Shown: positions 53,145-62,966, counted from the stretch's first letter. The stretch is 64,000 nucleotides of DNA from JANYJA01 sp038229055 (GCA_038229055.1 JBBROU010000001.1:1-64000); one strand, 5' to 3'. Program-made: numbers and translations. Notes: generated by a model from the letters alone, not told the origin.

Positions 53145-54186
53145 TCTTGCCTTTCACGGGAACCGCCGGCGGAGGCGCATCCTCCGGGGTGCGCGCACGG
53201 TAAAGCAGCGCGAATCCTGTGCTCAAAATGGCGAAAGCGAGCAGCACAATCCACTTCACCGAATTCAACGCGCCCCAGAAACCACCCTCCGGGCTGCTGT
53301 GCCCGTAGAGCTTCGGCATGATCACCGAAAGCCCGGGACCGTCTTCCGCCGTGGCCGCCTCTTCGTTTCTGGGCCGGAGCGCGCCGCTGCCTTCCACATT
53401 CACGGAGAACTCCGGTGTTTTCACGTCGTAGATGGTGGCCTTGGTGCGCGGCTCCTGGCCCATGCTTTCAACGCCGTCGCCCTTCAGCGTTACGCCCGCG
53501 GGTGCCACGATGCGCGTCGCACCGCCTTTGATCAGCACCTTGCCTGAATACTTTCCCGGGGAAGTAAACGGGAACGAGTAAGCCAGATCGATGTGCGATT
53601 CTCCGGGCTTGATCGGGAAATCGACTTTATAAACGTTCGGCTTCGCGGTCTTATCCGCGGCACGGCGAATGGGCATGCCTTGCGGCGCGAGCACATTGAC
53701 GGTCACCTGCCCCTGGGCTTCCGGCGGCAGATAGAATTGCAGCGTGCCGTTCACGGGGTCATTGAACGTGGTCTTGCCGTCGTTGAGAAAAACGTAGCTT
53801 TCACTCACCGACATCTTGCCGTCGGCCGGTTCCAGCAGCACCATGTGCGGGTCGACCCGCGCCTTGCCCGGCTTGTTCGACGAGTTGTAGACTTCTACGG
53901 TCAGATTTGTCGATGGCGCGCCGGGCGGCAGCATGCGGTTGTACGTCACGCCGTCATACGCCATCTGCAGGAGGCGCGGCCCGGGGATGTCCTGCCCAAT
54001 TGTGAAATGTCCCGAGGCGTCGGATTTCACGCTCTGGATGGATTCCGGACCGTTCTGCCCCACGCGGAACAGTGTCACCGTAGCCCCCGGCTGTGGTTTG
54101 CCGCTGGTGCCGTTCATGACGGTGCCGTCTATGGCCGCCCGCGCAATGGCGCTGAATAGCAAAACCAGACCGACGAATTTCGTCAT
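53125..54186 (-). CDS. Exported protein with carboxypeptidase-regulatory-like domain, in ccm operon
   Basis: This 353-residue protein starts at ATG 54186, sharing ATGA with the zinc-ribbon gene stop. The signal peptide (VGLVLLFSAIARA) is followed by a carboxypeptidase-regulatory-like beta domain (IDGTVMNGTSGKPQPGATVTLFRV), a beta-rich region and a C-terminal transmembrane helix (about 300-322) with a short charged tail. It is not a known Ccm protein. Its place between ccmH-like and ccmA suggests an envelope role in cytochrome assembly, but no function can be stated. Confidence 0.72.
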   Translation of the reverse strand: MTKFVGLVLLFSAIARAAIDGTVMNGTSGKPQPGATVTLFRVGQNGPESIQSVKSDASGHFTIGQDIPGPRLLQMAYDGVTYNRMLPPGAPSTNLTVEVYNSSNKPGKARVDPHMVLLEPADGKMSVSESYVFLNDGKTTFNDPVNGTLQFYLPPEAQGQVTVNVLAPQGMPIRRAADKTAKPNVYKVDFPIKPGESHIDLAYSFPFTSPGKYSGKVLIKGGATRIVAPAGVTLKGDGVESMGQEPRTKATIYDVKTPEFSVNVEGSGALRPRNEEAATAEDGPGLSVIMPKLYGHSSPEGGFWGALNSVKWIVLLAFAILSTGFALLYRARTPEDAPPPAVPVKGKSERPRR

Positions 54187-54596
54187 GCTCGCGCCTTCAT
54201 CGACTTTCCGCACTCCCCGCAGAATTTGAGCGCCTGCGGAAACTCCGCGCCGCAATGCGGACAAACAAATTTCTTGGGCGACGCTTGCACGGCAGCAGCT
54301 TGCGCCTTCACCGGCACTGCGGGCTGCGCTCCAAGCACTGAGTCAATTTCGGCCAGCACCTTCGCCAATTCCCGCTGCAGATCCAGCTTCGACGCCTGAT
54401 AATCGGCATCGGACAGCTTGCCGACGCGGTACTCGAACTGCAAATCGCGCAAGTTCTCGTAGATTGCCGCCTTGCGTTCCTCCAGATGCGCGACCGGGGA
54501 AACGGGAACGGGCTTTGGAAGATCCTGCGGCCGGATTGCAAGCAGGAACAGAATCACCGCGATCGAAACCACGGAGCCGATGACGATGATGATCAA
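54183..54596 (-). CDS. Membrane-anchored zinc-ribbon protein, CcmI-like position
   Basis: This 137-residue protein has an N-terminal transmembrane helix (IIIVIGSVVSIAVILFLLA), a helical segment with LEERKAAIYENLRDLQFEYRVGKLSDADYQ, and a C-terminal zinc ribbon with CPHCGAEF and CGECGK. The helical segment is like the start of CcmI-type proteins. It overlaps ccmH and the next gene by four bases each. Confidence 0.75.
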   Translation of the reverse strand: MIIIVIGSVVSIAVILFLLAIRPQDLPKPVPVSPVAHLEERKAAIYENLRDLQFEYRVGKLSDADYQASKLDLQRELAKVLAEIDSVLGAQPAVPVKAQAAAVQASPKKFVCPHCGAEFPQALKFCGECGKSMKARA

Positions 54597-55072
54597 TCGA
54601 ACTTTGCCGTTTCCTTTTCAATCTGCTCGCGGAAGCGGTTCATCGCGGCGTCGTCCTCGGCATTTCTCGCGCCGCCGGCAACGGCGACCGCCGGCTTATG
54701 GTGATAATAGCGGCGCACGAACCAGAAGATGCCGAGACATCCAAGGGCCAGCGCGGCATACGGAACGATCCAATAAAACGAACTGGGATCGCCACGATAA
54801 ATACTGGGACCGAACTCCTTCACAAACGTGGCGATGATCGCGTCGTCCGAAACTCCGGAGTGCTGCATCTGGAAGATACGCGCGCGCGCCGGTTTGCAAA
54901 ACTCGCATTCCAGCATGGCGCAGGAAGCCACCGTATCCGCGCAGACTTTGCACTGACACGCAAGATGGGTGCCCACGCGCCGCACGTCTACGCCCTGACG
55001 CTGCGAAGCCGTCTGCGCCAGCAACGCGCCTGCTGTCAGGACGGTCAGTAAACTAGTTTTCCACCGCGACAT
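54593..55072 (-). CDS. ccmH: CcmH-like cytochrome c maturation protein, variant Cys motif
   Basis: This 159-residue protein has a signal peptide (LLTVLTAGALLAQ), a Cys-rich segment, a CcmH-like helix (VSDDAIIATFVKEFGPSIYRG) and a transmembrane helix (about 101-122). In typical CcmH a single LRCxxC carries the thiols; here LACQCKVC (C39, C41, C44), C51 and CEFC (C56, C59) are present. It should reduce or present apocytochrome Cys pairs, but its chemistry may differ. It overlaps ccmF by 20 bases. Confidence 0.78.
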   Translation of the reverse strand: MSRWKTSLLTVLTAGALLAQTASQRQGVDVRRVGTHLACQCKVCADTVASCAMLECEFCKPARARIFQMQHSGVSDDAIIATFVKEFGPSIYRGDPSSFYWIVPYAALALGCLGIFWFVRRYYHHKPAVAVAGGARNAEDDAAMNRFREQIEKETAKFD

Positions 55073-57059
55073 GTTTTTCCGTAATCCCTACAACTTCCGT
55101 CCGCGCATACAGGCGCGCTACTTTGCTCGGCACCAACGCTACGAGGGTGCCAAAGACCAGCACGATCGCGCCGATCCAAATCCACGCCACCAGCGGGAAC
55201 ACGTAGGCCTGGATAGTGGCCTGATTGCCTTGCGCCGCGGCGAAGTTGATATAAAGATCTTCGTTCAAGCGGCTGCGCAGTGCTACGTGCGCAGCTCCCT
55301 GCGAACTGGCCTTGTAGAATCGCCGCTCCGGCTCCATGGTCCCGAGCGGTGAGCCATTCTTGCTGACATCGAGCACCGCGCTATCCCACTGATAATTGGT
55401 CGTGTCGCCTTCGTGCAGGTCGGTCACTTTGATGCGATAGGACCCGATGTCGAATGAATCGCCGACCTTAACTTCCTTCACGACGTTCTTGTTGAAGGCC
55501 GCGCCGGTCCATCCCACGAACATCAGCACGATGCCCATATGGACCAGATATCCGCCGTATCGGCGAGTGTTGCGATGCGTCAACTCGACAATGGCATGGG
55601 CGAAATTAATTCCGTTCTTCTGATGAATCGCGCGCGCGCCGCGGAAAAATTCAGTCGCGATCGAGGCTGCCACAAACAAACAAAGCCCGAGGGAAGTGAT
55701 CGCCCACGGGCTGCGCACGCCCGCCAAGAACAATCCAATCGCGAGCAGCAGGCCCGCGATGCCGGGAATCTGGAAATTGCGCCGTAGACTTTCGAGTGAT
55801 GTCCGGCGCCATGCAAACAGCGGACCCACTCCCGTCAGGAACAACAGGAACAGCCCGATCGGAATCATGAGCCGGTTGAACCACGGCGCGTCCAGACTGA
55901 TCTTCTCGTTCGTAATGGCTTCGGAAATCACCGGGAACATGGTGCCCCAAAGCACGGCGAAGCAGCTTGCCAGCAGCACCAGATTGTTAAAGAGGAAACT
56001 CGATTCGCGCGACACCACGCTTTCCAGCTCCGATTCGCTTCGCAGATAAGGCAGGCGGACCAGAATCAGGTAAATTGTGGCCGCGACGCCCATCACGATA
56101 AACACCAGGAAATATGGGCCGATCGGCGACTGCGCAAAGGCATGCACGGAACTCACAACGCCCGAGCGCGTCAAAAACGTTCCGAAGATGCAGAGAAAAA
56201 ACGTGGCGGCGATCAGCACCATGTTCCACACCTTCATCATGCCCTTCTTTTCCTGCATCATTACCGAGTGCAAAAACGCGGTGCCGCCCAGCCACGGCAG
56301 CAGCGATGCGTTCTCAACCGGATCCCACGCCCAGTGGCCGCCCCACCCGAGCACGTGATAAGCCCAGGCCGAGCCGAGCACGATTCCGATGCCTTGGAAC
56401 AGCCACGTCACGATGGTCCAGCGGCGCGTGGTGTGAATCCACGAATCACCCTTGGCACGGGAGATCAGCGACGCCATGGCGAATGCAAACGGCACGGCGA
56501 AGCCGACATAACCGAGGTACAGCATCGGCGGATGGATCGCCATCGCGGGATACTGCAACAGCGGATTCAGCCCCTTCCCATCGACGACGGTGGTGACAAT
56601 CTTTCCCTCAGCTAGAACCTGGAACGGGCTCACAACGAACGCATTCAGCAGAAGGAAGAAAAGCTGCACGGTGGAAAGAATCGCGACCACATAGGGCATG
56701 AACTCGCGGTGCCTGCGGCGATTTGTAAAAACCACGACCGCACCGTAGCCGGACAGCAGCCAGCTCCAAAAAAGCAGCGAGCCTTCCTGCCCGCCCCACC
56801 ACGCCGCGAACTTGTAGACCGGCGCCATCGAACGGTTGCTGTGCTCCGCGACGTACGAATAGTGGAAGTCGCTAGTGAGAAAAGCGTAAACGAGAATGCC
56901 CGAAGCGATGGTCAGCAGCGCGAAGACCGAATAGGCCGCGCGCTCGCCGCTGAGCACCAGGAAGGGTTTCCGTCTCAGTTTGCCGACAACCGAAGAAACG
57001 ATGGCATATAGCGCCACACAAAATGCGAGGAGGACGGCGAGGGCCCCGATATTTTCCAT
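55053..57059 (-). CDS. ccmF: Cytochrome c heme lyase subunit CcmF
   Basis: This 668-residue protein has about 15 membrane helices and the CcmF heme-handling motif WGGHWAWDPVENASLLPWL. Other family marks are KFAAWWGGQEGSLLFWSWLLS and the conserved GVVSSVHAFAQSPIG region. The C-terminal exported domain (VKVGDSFDIGSYRIKV) precedes the last helix. It joins heme to apocytochrome. It follows ccmE by 16 bases. Confidence 0.95.
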   Translation of the reverse strand: MENIGALAVLLAFCVALYAIVSSVVGKLRRKPFLVLSGERAAYSVFALLTIASGILVYAFLTSDFHYSYVAEHSNRSMAPVYKFAAWWGGQEGSLLFWSWLLSGYGAVVVFTNRRRHREFMPYVVAILSTVQLFFLLLNAFVVSPFQVLAEGKIVTTVVDGKGLNPLLQYPAMAIHPPMLYLGYVGFAVPFAFAMASLISRAKGDSWIHTTRRWTIVTWLFQGIGIVLGSAWAYHVLGWGGHWAWDPVENASLLPWLGGTAFLHSVMMQEKKGMMKVWNMVLIAATFFLCIFGTFLTRSGVVSSVHAFAQSPIGPYFLVFIVMGVAATIYLILVRLPYLRSESELESVVSRESSFLFNNLVLLASCFAVLWGTMFPVISEAITNEKISLDAPWFNRLMIPIGLFLLFLTGVGPLFAWRRTSLESLRRNFQIPGIAGLLLAIGLFLAGVRSPWAITSLGLCLFVAASIATEFFRGARAIHQKNGINFAHAIVELTHRNTRRYGGYLVHMGIVLMFVGWTGAAFNKNVVKEVKVGDSFDIGSYRIKVTDLHEGDTTNYQWDSAVLDVSKNGSPLGTMEPERRFYKASSQGAAHVALRSRLNEDLYINFAAAQGNQATIQAYVFPLVAWIWIGAIVLVFGTLVALVPSKVARLYARTEVVGITEKHVAVEN

Positions 57060-57075
57060 ATTTCTCTCTAGACGC

Positions 57076-57513
57076 TTAGATGCTGGCTTTGGTGGCCGGA
57101 ACTTTCAAACCTTCGGGCGCCTGGCCGGGCTTGGTTGCGTACTTGGACGCGCATTTGGCTTGAATCTGACTGGCATGGAACACGCCATCCGATCCGAGCC
57201 GCCCATCCGCCAGAGCCTGCGCGCCATCGCGAAACGTATCGGGCAGCGGCTCTTTTCCATCGTAGGCTACTTTCAGATGACGCGTGTCCTGCACCAGCGT
57301 GAACTCCACCAAATTTGCCGTGCGGACGATGGAACCCTTCTCGACATCGCCGCCGACGCGGACTCGGGCTTCATGCGCTTTGTCGCCCATCTGTCCCAGT
57401 TCGGAAATGGTCTTGTAGTATGTCTGGGAGTTCTTGATTCCGGCGGTGGCGAGCCAGATGAGAGTGCCCACAATGACGACAATGAGCGCGCCAAACTTGG
57501 TGTATTTGTTCAT
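57076..57513 (-). CDS. ccmE: Heme chaperone CcmE, Cys (CxxxY) variant
   Basis: This 145-residue protein has one N-terminal membrane helix (about 7-24) and the CcmE beta-barrel (ARVRVGGDVEKGSI, VEFTLVQDTRHLKVAYDGKEPLPDTFRDG). The C-terminal heme-binding motif is AKCASKY: Cys 121 takes the place of the usual His, giving the CxxxY form known from some archaea and Desulfovibrio. It is the first gene of the ccm operon; a TATACT box lies about 20 bases before its ATG without a good -35. Confidence 0.93.
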   Translation of the reverse strand: MNKYTKFGALIVVIVGTLIWLATAGIKNSQTYYKTISELGQMGDKAHEARVRVGGDVEKGSIVRTANLVEFTLVQDTRHLKVAYDGKEPLPDTFRDGAQALADGRLGSDGVFHASQIQAKCASKYATKPGQAPEGLKVPATKASI

Positions 57514-57614
57514 ACTTAAGGCCTCGTAAACTCAGTATAACGCCGAAGACCGTCGCGGCACGGTAGTGCGTTTGTGCTACCTGTTGTTGCGCGTTTTGAT
57601 ACACCCTCGCGAAT

Positions 57615-57672
57615 TGTGCGTAATCGAAAAAGGGTATAGACTTAATCGGGAAAATCGGATTTCTTCCGATTC
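57615..57672 (+). promoter_or_regulatory. Candidate promoter and leader hairpin of the TonB receptor gene
   Basis: TTGTGC (57615-57620) and TATAGA (57636-57641) have a short 15-base spacer. In the leader, AATCGGA (57654-57660) pairs with TCCGATT (57666-57672) around a five-base loop. AGGGGGA, a strong ribosome binding site, follows at about 57678. Confidence 0.35.
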
Positions 57673-57694
57673 TGTTTAGGGGGAACTAAACTAA

Positions 57695-60600
57695 ATGAGG
57701 ATTTTGTCGACGGTTCCGTGTGCCGGTCTCGTTTCCGCGCGCGCGGTTTCAGCATGTTTAGCTTTATCGCTATTGCTTTTTTCCGCCACGCCGCAAATGC
57801 GGGCTCAAGCGCTCAGCGGAATTAACGGAACTGTTACGGATGCCGCCGGCGGTGTCGTTGCCGACGCCAAAGTGAAGGTTACCAACATCGCCACTCAGGT
57901 TTCAAAGACGGCCACCACGAGCTCGGCCGGCACTTACACGATCACCGACCTGATTCCGGGCAAGTATACCGTCACCATGGATTCGCCCGGATTTCAATCC
58001 TCGGTCCACAGCGGCGTTGGTGTCGAGGTGGGAAGGGTTTCGACCGTAGATGCGGAACTGCAGCCCGGAAACACATTGCAGACCGTCGAAGTTACGGAAA
58101 ACGGAATTGCTCTCGACACGACGGCGCCGAGCCTCAACACCACCATCGAGAACAAGGTAGTTCAAGAACTACCGAATCAGATCAGCGGCGGTCGCGGCCG
58201 TCAAATCGATAATTTTATTTTTCTTGCTCCCGGCGTTACGGGGAACACGTTCAGCCACCGGATCAACGGCGGAGTCGACTTCCAGAATGAGGTGGTCTTC
58301 AACGGCATCCCCATGGCGCAGTCCGAAACCCAAGGCTTTCAGACCATCTGGAATCCGCCGTTTGAACTGGTAAACGAGTTCAACGTTCTGCGCTCCTCCT
58401 TCTCAGCCCAGTACGGGTTGGCGCAGGGCGTCGTCACGTATCAAACCGCGTCGGGAACCAACAGTGTCCACGGGGACGGCTTTGAGATTATTCGAAATAA
58501 CTTTTTCGATGCGCGCGGAGCTTACAACCCGACGGTGCCGATCGACCATGAAAATAACTACGGTTTCAGCATCGGTGGGCCTGTTTGGATACCCCGGCTC
58601 TACAACGGAAAGAACCGGACATTCTTCCACTTGAGCATGGAATGGTACCGTCAGAATCAAAGCCAATCAGGCTTCATCTCATTGCCTACAGCAGGCGAGA
58701 AGACGGGGGATTTTAGCGCGCTCGGTACGCGGATCTTCAATCCCGCCACAGGCAACTGCACGGCAAACGGAAACGTGCCCGGAACGCCTTTCAAAGGCAA
58801 TGTCATCCCGTCCGCGTGTTTCAGCCCATTGGCGACCAGCCTTCTGCAATACCTGCCGAATCCCACGCTGCCCGGGTTCACGAACAATCAAGCAAACTTG
58901 ACCGGGATCAACCCGACTCGACAGAATCCGTGGGGTTTCACGATTGACCACAATATAAGCGACAAACAATCGATTCACTGGGCCCAGTGGCGCGACAAGC
59001 AAACCTCTTTTGGCGGCGGCAACGGTCTAACCAAAAGCAATCCGCTCGCAAATTATACGTACTTCCCGAATCTCGGCACGGTGTTTATTCTGAACTACAC
59101 CTATGCCATCTCTCCGCATTTTGTGATGAGCGCGGGGGCAAGCTGGCTGGGAGAATTGAACTTCCAGATTCCAAGCCGTGTCGGAACGAACCCCGGATTT
59201 TCGGCAGCTCCCGGGGCGCCTATTATTCCAGGAATCAATTTCGGCGGCCCGCTCTCACCTCAGGGTCTAGGAACCTCGAATACAAATTCGATCAACCGCA
59301 AATTGGGCATCGTCGCGGAGAACAACTATCTCTGGATTCACGGCCGGCAGACCTTCAATATCGGATGGGAATTCCGTAGAACCTTTCAGGACGACAATGA
59401 ATGTCAGCAGTGCGCCGGGAATTTCAACTTCAGCAACAACCAGACCGCCGATCCCAAGAATCTCGGCACCACGGGCAACTCCTTTGCCAGTTTTTTGCTG
59501 GGCACGGTGGATAGCGCGGATCGAATCGGATCGCAAGAGTTGAGGCTCAAGAACACCGACGTCTCCACGTACGTCCAGGACGACATCAAGTTGAATCCGC
59601 GGCTGACTTTCAACGTCGGGCTGCGCTGGGACGTCATGGTGCCCTTCTCGGAGAAAAATAATTCGATCGTCTACTTCGATTCGAAGGTTGCTAACCCGGG
59701 AGCGGATGGCCGTCTGGGCGCAGCTACCAAATTCGGAAAGTGCGCTGGCTGTGCCGGGGTGGACCGTGCCGCGATTCACTGGAATCATTTCAGCCCAAGG
59801 ACCGGCTTTTCTTACGAACTGAACAAGAAGACGGTGCTGCAAGGCGGGCTCTCGATCAACTTCCTTAATGGCGGGGCCTATGAATACGGCATCAGCAAGG
59901 TGGCCGTCAACTACGGCAACTTGCTCTTGGGCTCGTTCCAACGGAATTCCACGGGTTCGACCAACCCCGGCTTCGGTTCCCTCGACACCAACATCCTTCC
60001 TTTCCCTGCTGCGACTCCTTTCAGCCCCACTCTAGCGAACGCAACCAGCATCAATGCGTTTGACCCGAAGTTCGATGGCGTTGCGCCATATGACATCGTG
60101 TGGAGCCTGGGAATTCAGCGGGAATTGCCCTACAACATGTTCATGTCGGCTTCGTACGCAGGCAATCGAGGAAACCGGCTGCCGGCTCAGCTCAATCCGA
60201 TCAACCAAATTTCGCCGGCTTATTTGGCGAAGTTCGGCAGCCGCCTGGGTGATCCGTTTGCGACGGCCGGCGCTGGGCTTGGGGTTCCTCTTCCCTACTC
60301 CAATTTCAACACCGACTTTCCTACGGCAACCGTGCTTCAGGCGCTGCGTCCGTACCCGCAGTTTGCCGGTATCTTCAACAACTTCGATATGAATGGATCG
60401 GCGCTCTACCATGCGGTGCAGCTTCAGCTCGAGAAGCGCTACACCAACGGGCTCAGCTTCCTCGTTTCCTACACTCTGTCGAAAATGATGTCGAATACAA
60501 GTTCCGGTTTTACATCATTTGTCAGCCAGTCGCTCAATAAAGACAATCAGAAGGCGGAGTGGTCCGTCGACAACAACGATCAGACGCATCTGCTGAACAT

Positions 60601-61135
60601 CGCTGCAACTTATGAATTGCCGTTCGGTAAGGGGAGGCCCTTCATGAGCGGAGGCGGGATTACCAACGTGGTGTTTGGCGGCTGGCAGATCAGCCCGCTA
60701 TTGAATTACGCCAGCGGCACGCCGCAACAGATTAACGTGGCGGGTGATCCTCTCGGCAACGGAACCGGCAACCGGCCGAACCTGGTGAAGGGGGTGCCGC
60801 TCCAGTTCTCGTACCAGAATGTCTACAAGGGATTGCCGGTCTTCAATAGCGCGGCATTTTCCGATCCCGGGCCGTGGGCGATTGGGAATGAGAAGCGGTT
60901 TCTCAGCGGTCTTCGAGGCCCCTTTTTCTACAACGAGAACATCGCTCTGGCCAAGTACTTTCCGGTCGGCGAGAAGGTTAAATTCAAGCTCGAAGTGGAA
61001 TTTTTCAACGTGTTAAATCGGGTCGTCTTTTGCGGCCCGAACACCAACCTGAACGATCCAAACTTCGGGAGGGTAATCAATTGCCAGGGGAACGCGCCAC
61101 GCCAGGGCCAGGGACATCTGGAGATCCGGTTCTAG
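57695..61135 (+). CDS. TonB-dependent receptor with carboxypeptidase-regulatory N-terminus (Oar-like)
   Basis: This 1146-residue protein has a signal peptide (to about residue 38, ending RAQA). An N-terminal carboxypeptidase-regulatory-like domain (INGTVTDAAGGVVADAKVKVTN, GTYTITDLIPGKYTVTM) is followed by plug and a long beta barrel, ending in EIRF with a terminal Phe as in outer-membrane proteins. The layout is the Oar-like form abundant in Acidobacteriota. The substrate is unknown; a sugar polymer or peptide is plausible. It is a single-gene unit with a hairpin behind it. Confidence 0.93.
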   Translation: MRILSTVPCAGLVSARAVSACLALSLLLFSATPQMRAQALSGINGTVTDAAGGVVADAKVKVTNIATQVSKTATTSSAGTYTITDLIPGKYTVTMDSPGFQSSVHSGVGVEVGRVSTVDAELQPGNTLQTVEVTENGIALDTTAPSLNTTIENKVVQELPNQISGGRGRQIDNFIFLAPGVTGNTFSHRINGGVDFQNEVVFNGIPMAQSETQGFQTIWNPPFELVNEFNVLRSSFSAQYGLAQGVVTYQTASGTNSVHGDGFEIIRNNFFDARGAYNPTVPIDHENNYGFSIGGPVWIPRLYNGKNRTFFHLSMEWYRQNQSQSGFISLPTAGEKTGDFSALGTRIFNPATGNCTANGNVPGTPFKGNVIPSACFSPLATSLLQYLPNPTLPGFTNNQANLTGINPTRQNPWGFTIDHNISDKQSIHWAQWRDKQTSFGGGNGLTKSNPLANYTYFPNLGTVFILNYTYAISPHFVMSAGASWLGELNFQIPSRVGTNPGFSAAPGAPIIPGINFGGPLSPQGLGTSNTNSINRKLGIVAENNYLWIHGRQTFNIGWEFRRTFQDDNECQQCAGNFNFSNNQTADPKNLGTTGNSFASFLLGTVDSADRIGSQELRLKNTDVSTYVQDDIKLNPRLTFNVGLRWDVMVPFSEKNNSIVYFDSKVANPGADGRLGAATKFGKCAGCAGVDRAAIHWNHFSPRTGFSYELNKKTVLQGGLSINFLNGGAYEYGISKVAVNYGNLLLGSFQRNSTGSTNPGFGSLDTNILPFPAATPFSPTLANATSINAFDPKFDGVAPYDIVWSLGIQRELPYNMFMSASYAGNRGNRLPAQLNPINQISPAYLAKFGSRLGDPFATAGAGLGVPLPYSNFNTDFPTATVLQALRPYPQFAGIFNNFDMNGSALYHAVQLQLEKRYTNGLSFLVSYTLSKMMSNTSSGFTSFVSQSLNKDNQKAEWSVDNNDQTHLLNIAATYELPFGKGRPFMSGGGITNVVFGGWQISPLLNYASGTPQQINVAGDPLGNGTGNRPNLVKGVPLQFSYQNVYKGLPVFNSAAFSDPGPWAIGNEKRFLSGLRGPFFYNENIALAKYFPVGEKVKFKLEVEFFNVLNRVVFCGPNTNLNDPNFGRVINCQGNAPRQGQGHLEIRF

Positions 61136-61143
61136 CGCAATCA

Positions 61144-61175
61144 GGGCACAGGCGTGAAGATTCACGCCTGTGTCC
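61144..61175 (+). terminator. Hairpin after the TonB receptor gene
   Basis: GGGCACAGGCGTG pairs with CACGCCTGTGTCC (one G-T pair) around a short AAGATT loop, nine bases after the stop. Only ATTT follows, so termination strength is doubtful. Confidence 0.55.
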
Positions 61176-61199
61176 GATTTCCCGCCTAAACTGAAGTAG

Positions 61200-62954
61200 A
61201 TGTTTCGTGCCGCGTTCGTTGCCGGATGGCTGGTTTGCTGGGCTGTTGGGCAGACGGTTCCCAGTTCGGCCCACCCTGAGCCTGCTTTGACCGCGGTGCA
61301 AGGTTTGGTGGATGCCGGGAGACTGCCCGAGGCCGAGCTAGCGGTTCAAGCCTACTTGGAGTTTCACGCCGCCTCGCCCGACGCCCAAAACCTTCTTGGA
61401 TATGTGTTGTTTCGCGAAGGGAATGCGACGTCCTCCCTTTCCGCTTATGCCACAAGCGCAAAGTGGCGCGCTCCTGGCGCGTTAGATCTTCTGGTGATCG
61501 GATGTGATCACCTGCTTCTCGAAAACTATTCCGCCGCAGCGCAACAATTCTCCAAAGCGATCGAATTGGACAGCGGGAACGCGCTGGCCTTCTATTATCT
61601 CGGGCGCGCAAAATACAACCAAGAGCATTTCGAAGAGGCGATAACAGCGTTCAAAGAATGTCTCCGGCTCGATCCAAAGAACGTCAAGGCGGAAGACAAC
61701 CTGGGCCTCTCTTTGGAAGCGTTTGGGAACACAGCAGAGGCGCTGACCGCTTACCGGGCGGCCGTCATGATCGATGAAGCGGGCGACCACAGCGAACCTG
61801 GCCCTTACTTGAATCTCGGGAGCTTACTGTTAGCGCAAGAACAGCAAGCCCCAGCCGTTCCTTACCTCACTCGCGCGGTAGCGCTGGCTGCAAGCGACCC
61901 GCGCAGCCACCAGCAATTGGCAAAAGCATTCCTTGCATTGGACCAGCTTGAGAACGCGCAGCGAGAGGCGGAAAGGGCTGTTGCCCTGGCCCCACAGAAT
62001 GCACCCGACCACTTTCTGCTGATGCAGATTTATCGCAAGCGCGGCTTAGCGGATAAGGCAAAAACCGAAAGCGAGACCTATGCCGCGCTGACGGGAGCGC
62101 ATTCCTCGCCTGACACCCCGCTCGCCGGCGCCAGGTCACTGCTGACGCTAGGCAAACTGCCCCAAGCGGAGCAGGCCGCGCGCGATTTCCTGAAGAATCG
62201 GAGCAACTCGGCGGATGCGCATTACCTTTTGGCTTACATTCTGTTCAAGGAACAGCGCGCCAAGGAGTCGCTTGCGGAGTATACGGAAGCGGCCAGATAT
62301 CGCACTCCCAAGGCGGCCGAGCTGCAAGCCGTGGCCAGCGACTACGTGCTCCTGAACGACTATCGGGATGCGGAACGTTGGTTCGCTAAGGCGGTTGAGT
62401 TGAATCCAGGCGATCCGCTCGGTTGGTATTACTTGGGGCGGGCCCGATACAACCTGAACCAGTTTCAGGAGGCGATCGGCGCATTCCGGGAGGTTTTGAA
62501 ATTGGACTCGCGGAACGTGAAGGCAGCGGACAACCTGGGACTTTCTTATGAAGGCCTGAATCGTCCTGAAGATGCCATGGATGCGTATCGCAGGGCGATT
62601 GAGTGGCAGGCAAACTCGCAACTCAAAGACTCCGGACCTTTGCTCGATCTGGGCAGCCTGTTGGTTGACCGCGGGCAATCGCGGGAAGGGCTACGAAATC
62701 TGCGGCAGGCCGCGCAAATCGCGCCACGGGATTACCGGATTCGTAGGCAGCTTGGGAAGGCGTACATTCGCCTCGATGAACTGGACAACGCCCGTACTGA
62801 ATTGGAGGCTGCCGCGGAGCTCGCTCCGCGGAACGCGCCGGTACACTTTATGTTGGGCCAGGTATACCGTAAAAAAGGACTGCTGGATAAGGCGACGCTC
62901 GAGAACGATCGCTATGCCGCGCTCGTAAAATCAGGATCGGAATCGGAGAAGTAG
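61200..62954 (+). CDS. Exported TPR protein with internal duplication
   Basis: This 584-residue protein has a signal peptide (FVAGWLVCWAVGQT) and about 16 TPR helical pairs. Two halves (about 30-295 and 308-575) match in order: AGRLPEAE/LGKLPQAEQ, LLGYVLFREGNA/LLAYILFKEQRA, FYYLGRAKYNQEHFEEAI/WYYLGRARYNLNQFQEAI, DNLGLS and RKRGLADKA/RKKGLLDKA. It should act as a scaffold in the periplasm. It lies between the TonB receptor and a small exported protein. Confidence 0.88.
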   Translation: MFRAAFVAGWLVCWAVGQTVPSSAHPEPALTAVQGLVDAGRLPEAELAVQAYLEFHAASPDAQNLLGYVLFREGNATSSLSAYATSAKWRAPGALDLLVIGCDHLLLENYSAAAQQFSKAIELDSGNALAFYYLGRAKYNQEHFEEAITAFKECLRLDPKNVKAEDNLGLSLEAFGNTAEALTAYRAAVMIDEAGDHSEPGPYLNLGSLLLAQEQQAPAVPYLTRAVALAASDPRSHQQLAKAFLALDQLENAQREAERAVALAPQNAPDHFLLMQIYRKRGLADKAKTESETYAALTGAHSSPDTPLAGARSLLTLGKLPQAEQAARDFLKNRSNSADAHYLLAYILFKEQRAKESLAEYTEAARYRTPKAAELQAVASDYVLLNDYRDAERWFAKAVELNPGDPLGWYYLGRARYNLNQFQEAIGAFREVLKLDSRNVKAADNLGLSYEGLNRPEDAMDAYRRAIEWQANSQLKDSGPLLDLGSLLVDRGQSREGLRNLRQAAQIAPRDYRIRRQLGKAYIRLDELDNARTELEAAAELAPRNAPVHFMLGQVYRKKGLLDKATLENDRYAALVKSGSESEK

Positions 62955-62966
62955 GATAACGACAAT

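Noticed and set aside
46738..61175. The two intergenic hairpins as copies of a dispersed repeat
   Set aside because: Their stem sequences are unrelated and no third copy was found.
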